From: Reyranella sp.
GTDB lineage: Bacteria > Pseudomonadota > Alphaproteobacteria > Reyranellales > Reyranellaceae
Length of the DNA stretch: 10,700 bases
Direction: 5' to 3'
Assembly: GCA_016780605.1 (NCBI GenBank)
Contig: JADHLS010000100.1
Span: forward strand, 1-10,700
Shown here: in pieces, positions 1 to 6,405 of the stretch
Layout: the number at the start of each line of letters is the position of its first letter
How positions within the stretch are numbered: position 1 is the first letter of the stretch
Translations under genes and position numbers: made by a program
Notes under the pieces: model-generated
Seen by the model: the letters and a program-made list of their open reading frames with translations, nothing else
Told to the model about the DNA's origin: nothing
The model's database searches: none

Positions 1-99
1 GACCGCAGCCGCGAACGTGCCCTTAAGCGCATCCTGGCGCTGCGCAAGGATTTGCCCCCGGACTGGAAGTTCGATCGCGACGAGGCCAACGCGCGGTAG
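1..99 (+). CDS. C-terminal end of a type II antitoxin (VapB-like), truncated by the window start
   Basis: Frame 1 is open from the first base to a TAG at 97-99 and encodes 32 residues (DRSRERALKRIL...KFDRDEANAR). A basic helix followed by a tail ending in KFDRDEANAR is the sort of C-terminus found on small antitoxins encoded just before PIN-domain toxins, where the tail wraps the toxin active site. The stop is 5 nt ahead of the toxin ATG at 105, the tight spacing expected of a coupled antitoxin-toxin pair. The DNA-binding N-terminal domain lies outside the window, so the antitoxin class (AbrB, RHH or other) cannot be told. The call rests mainly on the position next to the toxin. Confidence 0.65.
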   Translation, partial: DRSRERALKRILALRKDLPPDWKFDRDEANAR

Positions 100-104
100 G
101 CAAC

Positions 105-509
105 ATGGCGGCGTTCCTCGACAGCAATATCCTGATCTACGCATTTACGACCGACGAGAGAGCCACTGTGTCCTTGGATCTGCTACACGCTCGCCCGACG
201 ATCAGTGTGCAGGGACTGAACGAGTTCGCCAACGTCGCGCGGCGCAAGCTCGGCATGGACTGGCAGGAGTTGCGTGACGCCATCTCCGCGCTGCGGGTGT
301 TCTGCCCCACGATCCTGCCGATCGATCTCGCCGTACACGACGAGGCTTTGCGGATCGCCGAGCGCTATGGCTATGCGATGTTCGATGCCTTGGTCGTAGC
401 GTCGGCGCTGCAGGCGAACAGCGACACGCTGTGGTCGGAGGATATGCAGCACGGCATGGTCATCGACCGCCGCCTGCGCATTGCCAACCCGTTTCGCAAG
501 GGAAGTTGA
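105..509 (+). CDS. vapC: PIN-domain ribonuclease toxin (VapC type)
   Basis: This 134-residue protein has the length and architecture of a single PIN domain, a Mg-dependent endoribonuclease fold acting in the cytoplasm. The acidic residues expected in the active site are present: Asp6 in FLDSNILIYAF at the N-terminus, Glu40 in LNEFANVARRKLG, Asp94 in FDALVVASAL and Asp113 in LWSEDMQHG. The C-terminus (RIANPF) also matches the family. VapC toxins cleave tRNA or rRNA when released from their antitoxin; the target here is unknown. The start at 105 follows the antitoxin stop by 5 nt with only a weak Shine-Dalgarno (TAGG), so translational coupling is likely, and autoregulation by the antitoxin complex would be usual. 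The gene appears intact. It has no evident link to the metabolic genes downstream. Confidence 0.9.
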   Translation: MAAFLDSNILIYAFTTDERATVSLDLLHARPTISVQGLNEFANVARRKLGMDWQELRDAISALRVFCPTILPIDLAVHDEALRIAERYGYAMFDALVVASALQANSDTLWSEDMQHGMVIDRRLRIANPFRKGS

Positions 510-552
510 GAAGGATCGACCCCAAGCCGGGAACCGTGCCACCCTCTCCATC

Positions 553-654
553 CTCATCCTGAGGAGGCGCGCAGCGCCGTCCCGAAGGATGGGCAACGCC
601 ATGACTGGTCCCACCCTTCGAGACGCGCACTTCGTGCGCTCCTCAGGGTGAGGT
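553..654. repeat. Pair of inverted REP-like stem-loops (BIME-like)
   Basis: The 160-nt gap between the toxin and the next gene holds two copies of one repeat in opposite orientation. The first, about 553-593, begins CCTCATCCTGAGGAG and ends CCGAAGGATGGG. The second, about 611-654, is its approximate reverse complement and contains its own GC hairpin (GCGCAC-TTC-GTGCGC at 625-639). Each unit can fold with CATCCT/AGGATG-type ends. The pair as a whole can also form a large hairpin with a 17-nt spacer. The right copy ends about 4 nt before the Shine-Dalgarno of the gene at 670. Units of this type are widespread in alphaproteobacterial intergenic DNA (general knowledge). They may end transcription from the toxin operon. 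Confidence 0.8.
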
Positions 655-669
655 CCTCGGAGGGAAGGC

Positions 670-1833
670 ATGAAGGCGTCGCTGTTCTACCTGCCGAGCA
701 TCGGCAGCCGCGCCGAGATCGAAGCCGGCATGGCCGGCATGAACCCGCACTTCTACCAGCGCATGCTGGGCGAGCTCACCGAGCAGATAAAGCTCGGCGA
801 TCAGCTGGGCTACGATTCGGTGAGCTTCACCGAGCATCACTTCCACATCGAGGGCTTCGAGCTCTCGAACAATCCGGTGCTGCTCGATCTCTACTTCGCG
901 ATGCAGACCAAGCGCATCCGCGTCGGCCAGCTTGGCATCGTGCTGCCGGCCAGCAATCCGATCCGCGTCGCCGAAGACATCGCCATGCTGGACCACATGA
1001 CCGGCGGCCGCGCCAACGCGGGCTTCGCCCGCGGCTACCAGCGCCGCTGGGTCGACGTCATGGCGCAGCAGACGCACGGCATCCATGGCGCATTGCCCAA
1101 CCAGCACGACGAGATCGACAACGCCAATCGCCTCGCCTTCGAGGAGAACTTCCGCATCGTCAAGAAATGCTGGACCGAGGAGATGCTGACCTTCGACGGC
1201 AAGTTCTGGAAGGTGCCGGCTGGTCCCACGCCGTGGACGCTCGACACCACGCAGAAATGGGGGAAGGGCGTCGAGAACGGCATCCTCACGGCGGTCGGCG
1301 TCGTGCCGAAGCCCTTGCAGAAGCCGCATCCGCCGCTGTTCCAGCCCTTCGCCAGCTCCGAGAACACCGTGCGCTTCTGCGCCCAGGAAGGCGTGACGCC
1401 GATCCTGCCGCCGATGCTGCCGGTCTATGAGGAGAAGCTCTACAGCGTCTATTCGGAGGTCTCGGGCAAGCCCAGGGGCCAGGGCGTCGGCGTGCTGCGC
1501 GACGTCATCATCACCGATACCGACGAGGAGGCGATGGCGCTGTGGCGTGATTCAGGCCAGTTCTCCGGACGAGCCTGGTTCGAGCCCTTCGGTTTCCGCC
1601 GCGGCATGCAGGATCCCAAGACCGGCAAATACCCGACGGCCGAGGAGATCATCGCCATGGGCTATGCCTATGTCGGCACCGTCGACACCGTGCTGCGCGC
1701 CATGGAGACCCAGCAAAAACGCCAGCCGGTCGATTGGGTGTTCTGCTACACTTACAATGCCTTGGTTCCACACCCGATCCTGATGAAATCCATCGAGACG
1801 TTCTGGACCAAGGTGATGCCGCGTTTCCGCTAG
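670..1833 (+). CDS. Luciferase-like flavin-dependent monooxygenase (LLM class)
   Basis: This is a 387-residue protein of the bacterial luciferase-like family. These are TIM-barrel enzymes that use reduced FMN from a partner reductase and O2 to oxidise organic substrates. Family marks are an N-terminal beta strand (KASLFYLPS), FTEHHF at residues 53-58, the strand GQLGIVLPASNPIRVAED at 86-103, and LDHMTGGRANAGFARGYQ at 107-124, which lies in the flavin-binding region. The length fits the full-length family. The ATG at 670 has a good Shine-Dalgarno (GGAGGG about 7 nt upstream). The amidohydrolase gene follows after 16 nt, so the two probably form an operon. No flavin reductase is present in the window. 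The substrate is unknown; oxidation of a compound that the amidohydrolase then processes is only a contextual guess. Confidence 0.88.
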   Translation: MKASLFYLPSIGSRAEIEAGMAGMNPHFYQRMLGELTEQIKLGDQLGYDSVSFTEHHFHIEGFELSNNPVLLDLYFAMQTKRIRVGQLGIVLPASNPIRVAEDIAMLDHMTGGRANAGFARGYQRRWVDVMAQQTHGIHGALPNQHDEIDNANRLAFEENFRIVKKCWTEEMLTFDGKFWKVPAGPTPWTLDTTQKWGKGVENGILTAVGVVPKPLQKPHPPLFQPFASSENTVRFCAQEGVTPILPPMLPVYEEKLYSVYSEVSGKPRGQGVGVLRDVIITDTDEEAMALWRDSGQFSGRAWFEPFGFRRGMQDPKTGKYPTAEEIIAMGYAYVGTVDTVLRAMETQQKRQPVDWVFCYTYNALVPHPILMKSIETFWTKVMPRFR

Positions 1834-1849
1834 TCCCTGGAGGACCACC

Positions 1850-3349
1850 ATGGGCATGTTGAGCGACGAAGAACATGCAAGCGTTTCCCCCGCCCGCCTG
1901 ATCGACAGCGGCACGCCGGTGCCGACGCAGGTCGTGTCGAGCGATGAGTTCATGCCGGCGCCGCAGACCGAGCGGCAGCGCAAGGTCGAGGCGCGCATGA
2001 ACGCGCTGGCCGACGAGTATGGCAAGAAGAACGGCCTGTCGCGCCGGCGCTTCTTCCAGACCGCGGCGGGCATGACGACGGCCTACGTCGCCATGAACGA
2101 GGTCTACGGTCCGCTCTATGGCGCCTCGCCCGCCGAAGCCAAGAGCGTCGATCTCGCCCAGGCGCGCGCCGACGGTCTGAAGGACCAGTTCATCATGGAC
2201 GTGCACACGCACTTCCTGCGCGACGACACGCGGCTCGCGGCGTTCGTTCGCGGCCGCGAGGCGGTGGGCAAGGCCGGCTGGAATCCCGATCTCGTCAACA
2301 AGCCGCAGACCATCGACGACCTCAAGTATCCGAACTGGTTCAAGGAGGTCTATCTCGACAGCGACACCAAGGTGGCGCTGATCAGCGGCTCGGCCTCGGA
2401 GGATCCGCGCGACTGGTTCCTGACCAACGAGATGAAGGCCGAGGCGCGCGAGAAGGTGAACAAGGCGGCCGGCTCCAAGCGGCTGCTGTCGCACGCCATC
2501 TTCACGCCGGGCTACGACGGCTGGATGGACGAGGTCGACAAGTGCATCGCCACCCTGAAGCCCGATTCGTGGAAGGGCTACACGGTCGGCGACAACACCA
2601 ACAAGGACCTGGCGCGCCATCCCTGGCGCATGGACGACGAGAAGCTGGTCTATCCCTTCTACGAGAAGATCGTGAAGGCGGGCTACGACATCGTCTGCGT
2701 GCACAAGGGCCTCTATCCGCCGTCGGTCGCCCAACGCTGGCCGCACCTCACGCCCTACGCCGCGGTCGACGATGTCGGCAAGGCGGCGAAGGACTGGCCG
2801 AACATCCGCTTCGTGATCTATCACGCAGCCTTCCGCTGGACCGGCGCGCCCGGGGCCTCGCTGGGCGGCTACGAGCAGTTCGAGAAGACCGGCCGCATCG
2901 AATGGACGACCGACCTCGCCGAGATCCCCGGCAAGTACGGCGTCAGCAACGTCTACGCCGATCTCGGCCAGATCTTCGCGCAGACCACGGTGACCGAACC
3001 GCGCCTCTCCGCCGCCCTGATGGGCCAGCTGATCAAGGGCATGGGCGTCGATCACATCGTGTGGGGCACCGACGCGGTGTGGACCGGTGCGCCACAATGG
3101 CAAATCGAGGGCCTGCGGCGGCTGGAAATCCCCGAGGACATGCGCAAGAAGTTCGGCTTCGCCGAGCTCGGTCCGGCCGACGGCCCGGTGAAGCGCGCCA
3201 TCTTCGGCGAGAACTCGGCCAAGATGTACCGATACGAGGTCAAGAAGGCGGCGTGGCGCGAGGACCGCTTCGCCGCCATCAAAACCGACTACGAGCGCAA
3301 GGGTCGCGATCCCTCCAACCTGCGCTACGGCTTCATCGCGCCGGCGTGA
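1850..3349 (+). CDS. Tat-exported amidohydrolase family protein (Amidohydro_2 type)
   Basis: This 499-residue protein has a metal-dependent amidohydrolase barrel of the Amidohydro_2 (ACMSD/resorcylate decarboxylase-like) type. Visible metal or active-site candidates are the HTH pair His119/His121 in FIMDVHTHF, His285 in IVCVHKG, His325 in FVIYHAAF and Asp408 in HIVWGTDAVW. A typical C-terminal IFGENSAKMY follows at 451-460. Before the barrel comes a twin-arginine signal: LSRRRFFQTAAG at 63-74, a weakly hydrophobic stretch, and a possible cleavage site after SPAEA near residue 97. The n-region is unusually long (about 63 charged residues), but the ATG at 1850 is supported by GGAGG at 1839-1843. 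The protein is probably folded with its metal in the cytoplasm and then exported. It could be a hydrolase or a decarboxylase; the family does not decide. It is likely co-transcribed with the monooxygenase upstream. Confidence 0.85.
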   Translation: MGMLSDEEHASVSPARLIDSGTPVPTQVVSSDEFMPAPQTERQRKVEARMNALADEYGKKNGLSRRRFFQTAAGMTTAYVAMNEVYGPLYGASPAEAKSVDLAQARADGLKDQFIMDVHTHFLRDDTRLAAFVRGREAVGKAGWNPDLVNKPQTIDDLKYPNWFKEVYLDSDTKVALISGSASEDPRDWFLTNEMKAEAREKVNKAAGSKRLLSHAIFTPGYDGWMDEVDKCIATLKPDSWKGYTVGDNTNKDLARHPWRMDDEKLVYPFYEKIVKAGYDIVCVHKGLYPPSVAQRWPHLTPYAAVDDVGKAAKDWPNIRFVIYHAAFRWTGAPGASLGGYEQFEKTGRIEWTTDLAEIPGKYGVSNVYADLGQIFAQTTVTEPRLSAALMGQLIKGMGVDHIVWGTDAVWTGAPQWQIEGLRRLEIPEDMRKKFGFAELGPADGPVKRAIFGENSAKMYRYEVKKAAWREDRFAAIKTDYERKGRDPSNLRYGFIAPA

Positions 3350-3354
3350 TCAAG

Positions 3355-3492
3355 CTTCCTCCCCTTCGCGGACTCCGCGAAGGGGAGGTGCCCGCGCAGC
3401 GGGCGGAGGGGTCATGAGCAACTCGACTGATGCTCATGACCCCTCCGTCAGCGTAAGACGCTGACACCTCCCCAGCTTCGCTGGGGAGGAAG
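3355..3492. repeat. Composite palindromic element of five adjacent stem-loops
   Basis: Just after the amidohydrolase stop, five hairpins follow with at most one unpaired base between them: 3358-3388 (15-bp arms around a 1-nt centre), 3390-3404 (GCCCGC/GCGGGC), 3405-3446 (16-bp perfect arms, 10-nt loop), 3447-3465 (8-bp arms, AAG loop) and 3467-3489 (9-bp arms, CTTCG loop). The outer ends CTTCCTCCCC (3355-3364) and GGGGAGGAAG (3483-3492) are also complementary, so the whole unit can close as one multi-branched structure. CCTCCCC...GGGGAGG units of this kind are a known style of intergenic repeat in alphaproteobacteria. It may end the upstream operon, though no T-tract follows. The remaining bases to 3582 show no gene or clear motif. 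Confidence 0.85.
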
Positions 3493-3582
3493 AAGGGCTA
3501 CCACCAGGCGTCAGAAGTCACCGCCGCCGTAATCTCCGGTTGGTGCGACATGATCTCAGTCGGTCCGGGACAAGAGGGCGCC

Positions 3583-3600
3583 TCGGCGTCAAACTTGCAT
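3583..3600 (+). promoter_or_regulatory. Candidate sigma-54 (-24/-12) promoter for the solute-binding protein gene
   Basis: The stretch TCGGCGTCAAACTTGCAT carries GG at 3585-3586 and GC at 3597-3598 separated by exactly 10 nt, the invariant spacing of RpoN promoters, with TTGCA matching the -12 half. The -24 half keeps only GGC of TGGCACG. Transcription would begin near 3609-3610, leaving a short leader of about 19 nt that contains the GGGGGA ribosome site before the ATG at 3629. Nitrogen-controlled uptake genes often use RpoN, so the context fits. No enhancer-binding site was recognised upstream and the motif is short, so a chance match is quite possible. Confidence 0.3.
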
Positions 3601-3628
3601 TCCGCCGGGGACCGATTGGGGGACTGAC

Positions 3629-4477
3629 ATGACAAAGACAATGATTCGCCGTCGCAGCCTGCTGAAAGCATCGGCCGCAGCGCCACTTTTGGCTGCCGCA
3701 CCAGGCTTCGCCCAGGCCCAACCCAAGATCGCGCCGCCCAACATCATCAAGGCGGGCACGCTCGTCATGTCGATCAATCCGACCCTGCCGCCGCTGCAGT
3801 ACGTCGACGACAAGGGCGAGCTCAAGGGCATGCGCGTCGAGCTCGCCAACGAATGCTGCAAGAAGCTCGGCCTGGCCCCCGAATACATCCGCACCGAGTT
3901 CGCCACCATGATCCCGGGCCTGGCGGCCAAGCGCTGGGACATGATCAACACCGGCATCTTCTGGACCGAGGAGCGGTCGAAGCTGATGTACATGATCCCC
4001 TACGAGCAGGCGGCGATCTCCTTCCTTGCGGTCAAGGGCAATCCGCTCGGCCTGAAGACCGTCGACGATCTCGCCGGCAAGCGCATCGCCGTCGAGCTGG
4101 GCGGCATCGAGGAACGGCGCACGCGCGAAGTGGCCAAGATGGCGACCGACAAGGGCCTGAAGCCGATCACCGTCATGACCTTCAACAACTTCGCCGAGGC
4201 TTTCCAGGCGCTGCGCACCGGCCAAGCCGATGCCGCGACCAGCATCGACGCCACGGCGATGTTCATGCAGAACCGCGGCGACTTCACGCGCGCGATCAGC
4301 GGCGTCTTCCCGCAGACCGCCTGCTTCGCCGTCGCCAACAAGCCGCTCGCCGACGCGATCGTGGGCGCGCTGAACGAGCTCAAGAAGGACGGCACTTACG
4401 ACAAGCTGCTCGATCAGTACGGCGTGCTGAAGATCGACGAGCCCAGCTTCTCGATCAAAGGCCCGGGACCGGCTTAG
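3629..4477 (+). CDS. Family-3 extracellular solute-binding protein of an amino-acid ABC transporter
   Basis: This 282-residue periplasmic binding protein belongs to SBP family 3, which captures polar amino acids, opines or similar small amines and delivers them to an inner-membrane ABC permease. The N-terminus IRRRSLLKASAAAP looks like a twin-arginine signal (R8 R9 S10 L11 L12 K13), with probable cleavage after FAQA at residue 30. The mature part shows the family pattern: GTLVMSINPTLPPLQYVDDKG (lobe 1, residues 43-63), KGMRVELANECCKKLG (66-81), WTEERSKLMYMIPY (112-125, Arg116 being the likely carboxylate-binding residue), and lobe 2 ALRTGQADAATSIDAT (194-209), whose Asp may bind the ligand amine. 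A permease of the matching class follows 118 nt downstream. The ligand cannot be told from sequence. Confidence 0.9.
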   Translation: MTKTMIRRRSLLKASAAAPLLAAAPGFAQAQPKIAPPNIIKAGTLVMSINPTLPPLQYVDDKGELKGMRVELANECCKKLGLAPEYIRTEFATMIPGLAAKRWDMINTGIFWTEERSKLMYMIPYEQAAISFLAVKGNPLGLKTVDDLAGKRIAVELGGIEERRTREVAKMATDKGLKPITVMTFNNFAEAFQALRTGQADAATSIDATAMFMQNRGDFTRAISGVFPQTACFAVANKPLADAIVGALNELKKDGTYDKLLDQYGVLKIDEPSFSIKGPGPA

Positions 4478-4483
4478 GCCCTT

Positions 4484-4574
4484 GTCGTCCTGAGCGCAGC
4501 GAAGGACCTCATGGCATTTCCACCAGCATGCCGATTGCAATCGGCATGGGATCCTTCGCTGCGCTCAGGATGAC
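4484..4574. repeat. Inverted REP-like repeat with a central 22-nt perfect palindrome
   Basis: Most of the gap between the binding-protein gene and the permease gene is one large inverted repeat. The left arm 4484-4508 (GTCGTCCTGAGCGCAGCGAA...) and right arm 4549-4574 (...TTCGCTGCGCTCAGGATGAC) are nearly exact reverse complements. Between them, 4527-4548 is a perfect 22-nt palindrome (CATGCCGATTG and its mirror). Each arm can also fold on its own (GTCCT/AGGAC-like ends), and the arms resemble the repeat units at 553-654 in their CCTGAG...CGAAGGA pattern. The position suits a differential-expression element that protects the upstream binding-protein mRNA, as REP sequences do between malE and malF in E. 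coli. Confidence 0.85.
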
Positions 4575-4595
4575 AGAAAGAGCGGAGAGCCCGCA

Positions 4596-5303
4596 ATGAA
4601 AGTCTGGAATTGGGAAGGCTTCTGGAGCTACTTCACCAATCTCTATCTGCTCGAAGGCGCCCTGTGGACCATCGGGCTCACCCTCAGCACGCTGATCCTG
4701 GGCGGCCTGCTCGGCCTCTTGCTGGCGGTGATGCGTCTCAGCAAGCACAAGGCCTTGTCGCGCAGTGCCCAGACCTACGTCTGGATCTTCCGCGGCACGC
4801 CGCTCCTGGTGCAGCTCATCATCATCTACACCGGCCTGCCGCAGCTCGGCCTGGTGCGCTTCAGCGTGCTGGAGTCGGCGATCCTGGGCCTGGCGCTCAA
4901 TGAGGCGGCGTATCTCTCCGAGATCCTGCGCGGCGGCATCCTGTCGGTGGCCAAGGGCCAGACCGAGGCAGCGCGCGCCCTGGGCCTGCGGCCGTTCCAG
5001 ATCTTCCGCCTGGTCGTGCTGCCGCAGGCGCTGCGCGTCATCATCCCGCCACTCGGCAACTCGGTGAACGGCCTTCTGAAGACCACGTCGATCGCCTCGG
5101 TGATCTCCATGGAGGAGGTGCTGCGCCGCGGCCAGATCCTGATGCAGCAGAAGTTCCAGGTGCTGGAGGTGTTCATGGTCGTCGCCATCATTTATCTGGT
5201 GATGACCACCTGCTGGGACTTCGTTCAGCGCCACATCGAGGCCTATTACGGCCGGGCCTACGGCGCGCAGGCGGACAAGCAGCTGGCGCGCGACGATCAC
5301 TGA
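4596..5303 (+). CDS. Amino-acid ABC transporter permease (HisM/GlnP type)
   Basis: This 235-residue inner-membrane protein has the features of the polar amino acid permease family. They are a first membrane segment near residues 21-46 (ALWTIGLTLSTLILGGLLGL), the conserved RGTPLLVQLIIIYTGLP at 66-82, further membrane segments near 90-108, 145-160 and 188-206, and the EAA loop EAARALGLRPFQIFRLVVLP at 124-143 that docks the ATPase. The start at 4596 has a GGAGAG ribosome site 6-11 nt upstream, just right of the repeat. It probably works with the binding protein encoded before it. No ATP-binding subunit and no second permease is visible, so the ATPase must be encoded elsewhere and the permease may act as a homodimer. 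The C-terminus runs to within 1 nt of the convergent gene. Confidence 0.92.
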   Translation: MKVWNWEGFWSYFTNLYLLEGALWTIGLTLSTLILGGLLGLLLAVMRLSKHKALSRSAQTYVWIFRGTPLLVQLIIIYTGLPQLGLVRFSVLESAILGLALNEAAYLSEILRGGILSVAKGQTEAARALGLRPFQIFRLVVLPQALRVIIPPLGNSVNGLLKTTSIASVISMEEVLRRGQILMQQKFQVLEVFMVVAIIYLVMTTCWDFVQRHIEAYYGRAYGAQADKQLARDDH

Positions 5304-5304
5304 G

Positions 5305-6210
5305 CTAGGCCCGCTTTCGCTCCTCGCCGAGCACACCCATCTGCCGCAGCACCTCGCGCAGCGCCGGCCGCTGCGCCTCGGGCAATGGCAGGCGCGGTGC
5401 GCGCGGCGGCCCCATCGGCATGCCCATCATCTCGAAGCAGGCCTTGGTGCCCGAGACGTAGCGCGGGCCGCCGACCCACCACAGCAAAGGCGTCATCTTC
5501 TTGTAGAGGGCGAGTGCGGCATCCATGTCGCGCTTGTCGGCCACCAGCTCGAACAGCTCGGCCGACCAGCGCGGGATCACGTTGGAGCAGACCGCGACCC
5601 AGCCCTCGGCGCCCAGCCAGAAGGATTCGTAGCCCAGCACGCCCGCGAACACCGTCATCCTGTCGCCGGCGAGGCGAATGATGTCGCGCACGCGCGTCGG
5701 ATCGAGCGTCGATTCCTTGACGTACTGGCAGTTGGGGATCTGGGCCAGGCGGGCGATCAGCTCCGGCATCATGTCGACATTGGCCGTCGCCGGATTGTTG
5801 TAGACCATGATCGGGATGCCGATCGCGTCCGACACCTTCTTGTAGTGGGTGTAGAGCTCGTCGTCGGTCGGCACGCTGTAGAAGGGCGGGATGATCATGA
5901 CGCCGTCGGCGCCCATCGATTCGGCCTCGCGGCTCGCGCGCACGACCTCGTCGGTCCATTCCGCGCCCGTGCCGATCAGGACGGGCACACGGCCGGCGGC
6001 CTGCTTGACGACAATCTCGACGATCTGGCGCCGCTCGTCGGGCGTCACGCTCAGGAACTCGCCGGTGCTGCCGAGCAGGATCAGGCCGTGGATGCCTTCC
6101 TCGATCTGGAAATCGACCAGCCGCCGCAGTGCCGCCTCGTCGACCTTCTTTCCGTCGGCCGTGAAGGGCGTGATCAGGACGGTATAGGTCCCGCGAAACT
6201 TCTTCTTCAT
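5305..6210 (-). CDS. Dihydrodipicolinate synthase/N-acetylneuraminate lyase family protein, probably catabolic
   Basis: This 301-residue TIM-barrel protein belongs to the Schiff-base aldolase/dehydratase family. Visible marks are ITPFTADGKKVD at 13-24, GSTGE at 47-51 (carboxylate-binding loop), Tyr137 in VYNNP and the Schiff-base Lys165 in YVKES. True DapA has an arginine five residues after the catalytic Tyr (Arg138 in E. coli) that binds aspartate semialdehyde; here that position is Thr142, so lysine biosynthesis is unlikely. The family also includes pyrroline-4-hydroxy-2-carboxylate deaminase of hydroxyproline breakdown and ketodeoxyglucarate dehydratases. With a neighbouring HcnABC-like dehydrogenase the deaminase role is attractive but unproven. 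The start ATG (6208-6210) is preceded by AGGAG (6217-6221). It is divergent from the flavoprotein gene and convergent with the permease. Confidence 0.87.
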   Translation of the reverse strand: MKKKFRGTYTVLITPFTADGKKVDEAALRRLVDFQIEEGIHGLILLGSTGEFLSVTPDERRQIVEIVVKQAAGRVPVLIGTGAEWTDEVVRASREAESMGADGVMIIPPFYSVPTDDELYTHYKKVSDAIGIPIMVYNNPATANVDMMPELIARLAQIPNCQYVKESTLDPTRVRDIIRLAGDRMTVFAGVLGYESFWLGAEGWVAVCSNVIPRWSAELFELVADKRDMDAALALYKKMTPLLWWVGGPRYVSGTKACFEMMGMPMGPPRAPRLPLPEAQRPALREVLRQMGVLGEERKRA

Positions 6211-6226
6211 CTCGAACTCCTACCGA

Positions 6227-6373
6227 TCTCCTCCCCCGTCTTACGGGGGAGGGTAGGGAGGGGGCCGGCAACAGGCCGGACATCGGCCAGTTTCGGATCA
6301 TGATCTCTTTCGTTGTGAGATCGTCCCTGCGGCTTTCCCCCGCCTGTATCCTCCCCCGTATGACGGGGGAGGA
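6227..6373. repeat. Two-hairpin direct repeat, copy A (upstream of the flavoprotein gene)
   Basis: This element fills most of the 195-nt gap between the divergent DHDPS-family and flavoprotein genes. It starts TCTCCTCCCCCGTC and ends GACGGGGGAGGA. Its two hairpins share the same 10-bp arms CCTCCCCCGT/ACGGGGGAGG (6230-6252 and 6350-6372). An internal motif GATCATGATCTCTT lies at 6296-6309. A second copy in the same orientation lies after the flavoprotein gene (9264-9412). The first 38 nt match it at 36 positions and the last 31 nt match exactly. Any promoters for the two flanking genes must lie in or beside this element; I could not recognise convincing -35/-10 boxes on either strand. Confidence 0.85.
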
Positions 6374-6405
6374 CACGAGAAGGTCGGCATTGTAGACCTT
6401 TTGCC

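Noticed and set aside
1649..3103. A 484-codon open frame on the minus strand, opposite the amidohydrolase
   Set aside because: It has no recognisable motif and is Arg/Leu/Val-rich in the way expected of the mirror frame of a GC-rich gene; the plus-strand frame has clear active-site motifs.
553..3492. The hairpin series as a CRISPR array
   Set aside because: The units are inverted, unevenly spaced and of different types; there are no regular spacers and no cas genes.
3498..3582. A short gene or small RNA before the binding-protein gene
   Set aside because: There is no start with a ribosome site and no hairpin or terminator of note; the stretch shows nothing I can support.
6211..6405. Riboswitch or sigma-70 promoter in the divergent gap
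   Set aside because: The gap is explained by repeat copy A; I found no convincing -35/-10 pair and no known riboswitch core on either strand.
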